A DNA stretch of 59,439 bases, taken from the NCBI RefSeq assembly GCF_014652435.1, contig NZ_BMYU01000009.1:1-59439 (forward strand), given 5' to 3'. The notes under the pieces are model-generated. The model was not told the origin of the DNA and did no database searches. It worked only from the letters and a program-made list of their open reading frames with translations. The translations under genes and the position numbers were made by a program. Numbering within the stretch: position 1 is the stretch's first letter; every line of letters begins with the position of its first letter. Shown piece by piece: positions 54,412 to 59,439 of the stretch. The stretch comes from Cognatundibacterium squillarum. GTDB taxonomy: Bacteria > Pseudomonadota > Gammaproteobacteria > Burkholderiales > Burkholderiaceae_D.

Positions 54412-56204
54412 TATTTTTCTTCCACCTGTAAAATTGCGAGGAATGCTTCCTGCGGCACTTCGACCGAACCAACCTGCTTCATACGTTTCTTACCTGCTTT
54501 TTGTTTTTCCAGCAGCTTGCGCTTACGTGAGATATCGCCGCCATAACATTTTGCCAGAACGTTTTTGCGCATCGCTTTGACGTTTTCACGCGCAATAATG
54601 TTGGAGCCAATCGCCGCCTGAATCGCAACATCAAACATCTGACGCGGAATCAGTTCGCGCATTTTTGCAGCCACGGCACGACCGCGATACTGACTGTTTG
54701 CGCGGTGGACGATAATTGCCAGCGCATCCACCTTCTCGCTGTTAATCAGCATGTCGACTTTCACAACATCGGCATGGCGGTATTCTTTGAATTCGTAATC
54801 CATGGATGCATAGCCACGGGAAATCGACTTCAGACGATCAAAGAAATCCAGCACAATTTCAGCCATTGGCAGATCATAAGTCAGCTTCACCTGACGTCCG
54901 TGATAAGCCATATCCATCTGGACGCCGCGTTTTTGGGTACACAGTGTAATGACCGCGCCTACGTACTCCTGTGGCATGTACAAATTCACCGAAACAATAG
55001 GCTCGCGGATTTCTTCAATTCTGGAAGGGTCCGGCATTTTTGCCGGATTATCGACCTGAATGATGGAGCCATCGGCCATCACGACCTCATATACGACCGT
55101 CGGAGCGGTCGTAATGAGATCCATATCGAATTCGCGCTCGAGGCGTTCCTGCACGATTTCCATATGCAACAATCCGAGGAAGCCGCAACGGAAGCCAAAA
55201 CCAAGTGCCTGCGACACTTCCGGCTCAAACATCAGCGCAGCATCATTCAGTTTCAGCTTCTCCAGAGATTCGCGCAAAGCATCATACTGATTTGCCTCAA
55301 CCGGGAACAAGCCAGCAAAAACCTGAGGCTGAATTTCTTTAAAACCAGGCAATGGTTCCTTGGCCTTATTTGCAACGGTGGTAATCGTATCGCCAACTTT
55401 AGCTGCTTTTAATTCCTTAATACCGGCAATCACAAATCCAACCTGACCAGCCGACAGCGAATCACGTGAAAGCGATTTCGGCGTAAACACACCAACACTT
55501 TCAACCAGATGCTGCGCCTCGGTTGCCATCAGCAGAATTTTATCTTTCGGACGCAACGTACCATTAACAATACGTACCAGCATGACAACACCAACGTAGT
55601 TATCAAACCAGGAATCAATGATCAGCGCCTGCAATGGTGCGGACGGATCGCCTTCTGGCGCCGGCACTTTGGCGATCAGCGATTCCAGCACATCAGCCAC
55701 ACCAAGACCTGTCTTCGCGGAGCAGTGAACCGCGTCAGTCGCATCGATGCCAATTACATCTTCAATTTCTTTCGTCGCGTTTTCCGGATCTGCAGATGGC
55801 AAATCGATCTTATTCAGAACCGGCACAACTTCGACACCCAGATCAATTGCGGTGTAGCAGTTTGCTACAGTTTGCGCCTCAACACCCTGAGAAGCATCGA
55901 CGACCAGCAATGCGCCTTCACAAGCAGAAAGAGAACGACTGACTTCATAGCTAAAATCAACGTGGCCCGGCGTGTCAATCAGGTTCAGGTTATAAACCTT
56001 ACCATCTTTTGCTTTGTAATTCAGTGCAGCAGTTTGTGCCTTAATGGTAATCCCACGCTCACGCTCGATATCCATCGAGTCGAGCACCTGTGCTTCCATT
56101 TCGCGGTCAGAAAGGCCGCCGCACAACTGAATAATACGATCGGCCAGCGTTGATTTACCGTGGTCGATATGAGCAATAATAGAAAAATTCCGGATGTTAT
56201 TCAT
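54411..56204 (-). CDS. lepA: Elongation factor 4 (LepA)
   Basis: Ribosomal GTPase of 597 residues that back-translocates or helps 30S assembly. G1 is AHIDHGKST (11-19), G3 is DTPGHVDF, G4 is NKID. EF-G-like domains II, III and V and the LepA C-terminal domain ([20 protein letters not shown]) follow. The ATG at 56204 fits the family start; an in-frame TTG at 56219 was rejected. Confidence 0.97.
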   Translation of the reverse strand: MNNIRNFSIIAHIDHGKSTLADRIIQLCGGLSDREMEAQVLDSMDIERERGITIKAQTAALNYKAKDGKVYNLNLIDTPGHVDFSYEVSRSLSACEGALLVVDASQGVEAQTVANCYTAIDLGVEVVPVLNKIDLPSADPENATKEIEDVIGIDATDAVHCSAKTGLGVADVLESLIAKVPAPEGDPSAPLQALIIDSWFDNYVGVVMLVRIVNGTLRPKDKILLMATEAQHLVESVGVFTPKSLSRDSLSAGQVGFVIAGIKELKAAKVGDTITTVANKAKEPLPGFKEIQPQVFAGLFPVEANQYDALRESLEKLKLNDAALMFEPEVSQALGFGFRCGFLGLLHMEIVQERLEREFDMDLITTAPTVVYEVVMADGSIIQVDNPAKMPDPSRIEEIREPIVSVNLYMPQEYVGAVITLCTQKRGVQMDMAYHGRQVKLTYDLPMAEIVLDFFDRLKSISRGYASMDYEFKEYRHADVVKVDMLINSEKVDALAIIVHRANSQYRGRAVAAKMRELIPRQMFDVAIQAAIGSNIIARENVKAMRKNVLAKCYGGDISRKRKLLEKQKAGKKRMKQVGSVEVPQEAFLAILQVEEK

Positions 56205-56242
56205 TGGGTAACAATTCAATTCGAAAGCACAGCGAAACCGGC

Positions 56243-56286
56243 TAAAAAAAAGCGCTCCGGTCTGGGCTCAATCCCAGGCGGGCGCC
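56243..56286 (-). terminator. Probable terminator between truA and lepA
   Basis: On the minus strand CTGGG and CCCAG, with GGCGC/AGCGC-type outer arms, form an imperfect stem, then a run of eight T residues. The GC-rich stem and T-run face truA transcription. Confidence 0.65.
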
Positions 56287-56359
56287 TGCCAGTCTTTTTT
56301 GCAAAGCGTCATTTTACCGGATTTCGAGTCAGAAATCCGCGATAAAGCCGAGAATCCGC

Positions 56360-57184
56360 TCAGTCGCCCGGCAAAAGAGACAGGAAGCCCGGCAGCAATA
56401 ATTGTTTCTGTTGAGGCAATTGCCAAAATGCATCATAGTCAATTCGGGCGAGATACAATCCATCGGGCATAAAAGTAGGCGCAGCAAGACTTCTGTCCTT
56501 ACTCAACAATAGTTGCTGCATCCATTCAGGCTCACGCTTACCCGTTCCGACAAACACCAGCGATCCAACAATATTCCTGACCATATGATGAAGGAAAGCA
56601 CTGGCCTTCAGGGTAAATATAAACATCTCACCCTGCTGCCTGATGTCAATACTATACATGTGCTTAACCGGCGATTTTGCCTGACACTCTGCCGCTCTGA
56701 ATGCGGAAAAATCGTGCTCACCCAATAACAATGCTGCACCTGCCTGCATTTTTTCAAGATTCAGTTCGCGAAAAACCCAGCCGGCCCGGCCGCCCCAAAG
56801 CGGAGAACGAATCTTACTATTATGCAAAACATAGTGATAGGTGCGTGCTCTGGCACTAAAGCGGGAGTGAAATGCTTCCGGTGAAACAGGATCACAATCC
56901 AGCTCCTTTGCCCACTGCACCGCAACTGACGATGGCAGAAACGCATTCACACCATTCACCCACGAATATGGTGTGCGAGTCAGATCAGTATCAAAATGCA
57001 CAACCTGCTCCAGCCCGTGGACGCCTGCATCCGTTCTGCCAGCACACGTTGTATGAACCGATTGATTAGTAAATTGCTTCAGTGCCCGTTCAAGCACATC
57101 CTGAACCGTATCGCCGGAAGGCTGCTTTTGCCAACCGCGCCACGAATTCCCATCGTACTGCACACCCAAAACGATACGTTTCAC
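56360..57184 (-). CDS. truA: tRNA pseudouridine synthase A
   Basis: Modifies U38-40 in the anticodon stem of many tRNAs. It is 274 residues from the GTG at 57184, with GGGA six bases upstream. The catalytic aspartate is D52 in CAGRTDAGVHGLEQVVHFD. VHFDTDLTRTPYSWVNGVNA and FLHHMVRNIVGSLVFVG complete the family motifs. A GTG at 57196 would add four residues. Confidence 0.95.
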   Translation of the reverse strand: MKRIVLGVQYDGNSWRGWQKQPSGDTVQDVLERALKQFTNQSVHTTCAGRTDAGVHGLEQVVHFDTDLTRTPYSWVNGVNAFLPSSVAVQWAKELDCDPVSPEAFHSRFSARARTYHYVLHNSKIRSPLWGGRAGWVFRELNLEKMQAGAALLLGEHDFSAFRAAECQAKSPVKHMYSIDIRQQGEMFIFTLKASAFLHHMVRNIVGSLVFVGTGKREPEWMQQLLLSKDRSLAAPTFMPDGLYLARIDYDAFWQLPQQKQLLLPGFLSLLPGD

Positions 57185-57197
57185 ATCACATCCCACA

Positions 57198-57231
57198 AAA
57201 AGAAAACGGGCGCTGACCTGCGTCAGCGCCC
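57198..57231 (-). terminator. Terminator after fimV
   Basis: On the minus strand GGGCGCTGAC and GTCAGCGCCC form a perfect 10 bp stem around four bases, followed by TTTTCTTTTT. It sits just before the truA start region. Confidence 0.9.
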
Positions 57232-57249
57232 GCGCATCATGGACGAAAA

Positions 57250-59439
57250 TCAGGCAAGTTGCAACAACATCGCATTTGCGCGCTCACGCTGATCCGCATT
57301 ACCACCGCGAACAACTTCTTCCAGCAATTCACGAGCACCTTCACGATCACCGATTTCCTGGTAAGCAACCGCGAGATCCAGCTTGGTCGACATTTCAGCA
57401 TTTTCAGGTTCAGCATCCGCAGAGGAACCGGATACCGCATCCGATTCCACCTGTGGCTCCAGATTCAGATCGATACCGGACAAGTCAAAATCAAATGCAG
57501 ACGCTTGCACATCTGAAGGTAAATGGGGCTCCTGCTCTGTTTGCGCAGGCTCTTCCAGCGCAAAATCCAGCACAGGAACATCTTCACCTAATGACTCACC
57601 GGACAGAGATAACTCAATAGCCTCAGCAGAATCAGGCACTTCCGGCGAAGCTTCAATGGTAAGTTCCGGGACGCTGTCCTGTAACGGCGCACTCAGGTCG
57701 AGATCAGGCAGGGAAAAATCCAGACTGTTATCATCAGCCAAAGACACCTCCTGTTCAGACGGAACTGATTGTTCCTGCTGAACCGCCGGCGCTTCAGGCT
57801 CACCAAAATCAAAATCGATTACACCCAGATCAGGCTCCTGCGCTTCCGTGACCGTCTGCACGACAGGCTGGCTGACTGGCAATTCCGGCACAGCAGGACT
57901 ATTGTCATCACCAAAACCGAGATCAAAGTCCAGTGAAGATGTATCAATGACCGCAGGACCAGATTCCGTAGACATTACCGGAGCAGCCTCTTCAACCTGA
58001 GGGCCAGGCTTAGTTGCAGTATCAATAATACTGATTGCCTCAAGCATGTCTTTCGACATTGAATTTGTGAGTAAGGCCTCGGGATCCAGATCTTCTAAAG
58101 GATGTGTCGGCATGCCGATACCCGCATCAGATACCGGCGCTTCTTTCGACTGACCACCTGCATATAATGGATTGGTCGGCTCCAGCGATACACCCATCGA
58201 TGCTGCCTGCGCCCACTCCTCTCCAGTACCACTTGTCATGCCGTAGAGTTCGCCTGCAACGCGCTCAAACTGACGGGAATCTTTGCGTGCAAAGTAAATT
58301 TCCAGCAATTTCAAACGAACCGCATGACGATCCGGTTGTGTACGCAAAGCTTCTTTCAGAATTTCTTCCGCCTGTGTATCGCGACCATAAGCGATGTAAA
58401 CGTCCGCCTCAGCAACAGGATCCACCTCATTCGCATCCAGCTGGCTGGCAGATGGCGCAAAGTTCGAATTAAATACACTGTTATTTGTATCAACACTCTG
58501 GCCACCTGTAGAACCGAACATGGAGTTCGCTTTCATACTGGAGCCGGTAAGAATACTGTCTTCGAATTGCTGCTGCTTTTTGCGACGCTGGTTAGCCCAC
58601 AGACCGACACCGGCGAGAATTGCAATCAGACCAGCGCCTGCAGGCATCGCCCAGTCAGACAAACTTTCGAAGAAACTTGGCTCTGGTGGCGGTGGCGGAG
58701 CAACCGGACGACGCCGCGGCTTTTCAGCACCCGCCGACGCGGATGCACTGGCAACAGCAGGCGCAGAAGCAACTGCCGAGGCTGCAACAGCAGCAGGCGC
58801 GGATGCTGCTGCAGCGCCCGACGCAACCACCGGCGCTGTCTGAGCAACCGGTTTTTCAGGCTCTTTGGCTTCTTTACTGTCTTTTTTCGCAGATTTTGCA
58901 GTCAGCTCAGCTTCTTTCGCGGCCAGATCTTTATTCTTCACATCCAGCAGCTTTTGCAACTCGCCAACATTTTTTTCGAGCTCTTTCACGCGGCTGTTTG
59001 CTTCCGCGACTGCTTTTTCTTTCGCAATTTTTTCCGCTTCAGCTGCCGCCTTATTACCGGCTTCTGCTTTAGACAGTTTCAGTTTATCAGGAGACTCCGC
59101 GCTTGGCGTTGGTGTTTCCTTCACTTTGGCAGTAATTTTTCCGCTGGCTGCCTGCTTTGAAGACGCAGCCCGTGCGGCCGGAGCGCGCTCCACCTGCTCA
59201 GCCAGTTTTCCGCGATAAGCACTGAAATCATTAGAATGTGCAATCACAACAGAATGCGCTTCCGTCGCGGTTGGCGCAGCTGCTTTCACGGACTCAGCGT
59301 CCGGAATCTGCAAAATCTGACCTGCACGCAGACGATTCATATTATTGCCAACGAATGCATCTTTATTTGCTTTATACAAAGCAACCAGCATTTGATCCAG
59401 AGACACCCCTTCTGTGCGGTATGCGCCGGCAATTTTACT
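57250..59439 (-). CDS. fimV: FimV-like polar hub protein (5' end missing)
   Basis: The frame stays open to the right edge, so the N-terminus (signal and first part) is missing; about 729 residues are present. A LysM-associated FimV_N segment is at the start (VSLDQMLVALYKANKDAFVG, RLRAGQILQIPD). A charged coiled coil follows (VKELEKNVGELQKLLDVKNK). One membrane helix (LIAILAGVGLWANQRR) precedes a long acidic cytoplasmic region and a C-terminal FimV domain (KLDLAVAYQEIGDREGAREL). FimV/HubP organises polar type IV pili and other polar machinery. Confidence 0.9.
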   Translation of the reverse strand, partial: SKIAGAYRTEGVSLDQMLVALYKANKDAFVGNNMNRLRAGQILQIPDAESVKAAAPTATEAHSVVIAHSNDFSAYRGKLAEQVERAPAARAASSKQAASGKITAKVKETPTPSAESPDKLKLSKAEAGNKAAAEAEKIAKEKAVAEANSRVKELEKNVGELQKLLDVKNKDLAAKEAELTAKSAKKDSKEAKEPEKPVAQTAPVVASGAAAASAPAAVAASAVASAPAVASASASAGAEKPRRRPVAPPPPPEPSFFESLSDWAMPAGAGLIAILAGVGLWANQRRKKQQQFEDSILTGSSMKANSMFGSTGGQSVDTNNSVFNSNFAPSASQLDANEVDPVAEADVYIAYGRDTQAEEILKEALRTQPDRHAVRLKLLEIYFARKDSRQFERVAGELYGMTSGTGEEWAQAASMGVSLEPTNPLYAGGQSKEAPVSDAGIGMPTHPLEDLDPEALLTNSMSKDMLEAISIIDTATKPGPQVEEAAPVMSTESGPAVIDTSSLDFDLGFGDDNSPAVPELPVSQPVVQTVTEAQEPDLGVIDFDFGEPEAPAVQQEQSVPSEQEVSLADDNSLDFSLPDLDLSAPLQDSVPELTIEASPEVPDSAEAIELSLSGESLGEDVPVLDFALEEPAQTEQEPHLPSDVQASAFDFDLSGIDLNLEPQVESDAVSGSSADAEPENAEMSTKLDLAVAYQEIGDREGARELLEEVVRGGNADQRERANAMLLQLA

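Noticed and set aside
58324..59160. 278-codon plus-strand ORF opposite fimV
   Set aside because: It is a shadow of fimV with low-complexity Arg/Cys/Phe composition and no ribosome site.

Overview
This 59.4 kb window looks like chromosome of a motile betaproteobacterium, most likely Burkholderiales close to Oxalobacteraceae. The evidence is the isc cluster order, the fliA-motC-motD arrangement, the DUF4845 gene between lepB and rnc, an ALDH7-type dehydrogenase end, and a FimV-like protein beside truA. Base composition is roughly half G+C by eye. The family-level placement is inference; no rRNA is present. The window starts inside an aldehyde dehydrogenase gene and ends inside fimV.

Layout. 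1-5850: iron-sulfur cluster assembly operon iscR-iscS-iscU-iscA-hscB-hscA-fdx behind a promoter with a candidate IscR box. 6029-12959: an orphan sensor histidine kinase, then thyA-folA-DUF4337-mipA, then a large Orn/Lys/Arg decarboxylase. 13303-21721: a YcgR-like PilZ protein, dcd, an XdhC-like protein, a VOC protein, a DEDDh exonuclease, an MFS permease, an OPT transporter and a small conserved hypothetical. 22056-42876: a flagellar region with flgBCDEFGHIJ and flgKL on the minus strand, flgA and flgMN on the plus strand, then motD, motC, fliA, flhG, flhF, flhA and flhB on the minus strand. 43103-44623: a small accessory island with a double-glycine bacteriocin-like precursor, a possible small ORF and a methyltransferase, bracketed by two direct copies of an intergenic repeat. 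44854-46084: a metal-dependent cyclase-family protein and a stand-alone TipAS-domain protein. 46446-47092: tRNA-Leu, tRNA-Cys and four identical tRNA-Gly genes. 47142-59439: pgsA, uvrC, acpS, an unrecognised gene, recO, era, rnc, DUF4845, lepB, lepA, truA and fimV, all on the minus strand.

How it works together. The flagellar genes show a readable hierarchy. The two early operons (flgB and flhB) share an identical 20-base element upstream. The late units (flgM and flgKL) have near-perfect sigma-28 promoters that the fliA product would recognise. FlgM would hold FliA until the hook is complete. The PilZ protein is a plausible c-di-GMP brake on the same motor. FlhF and FlhG would set flagellar position and number, but FlhG has lost a recognisable Walker A loop.

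Least explained parts: (1) a dispersed intergenic repeat with a core near TTTCTGCCGACG and CTGAACTCCGCATTT, in six places in this window; (2) the bacteriocin-like island between two copies of it; (3) an unrecognised 171-codon gene, translationally coupled between recO and acpS where pdxJ is normally found; (4) the shared flagellar upstream element; (5) tandem extra domains in FlgK.
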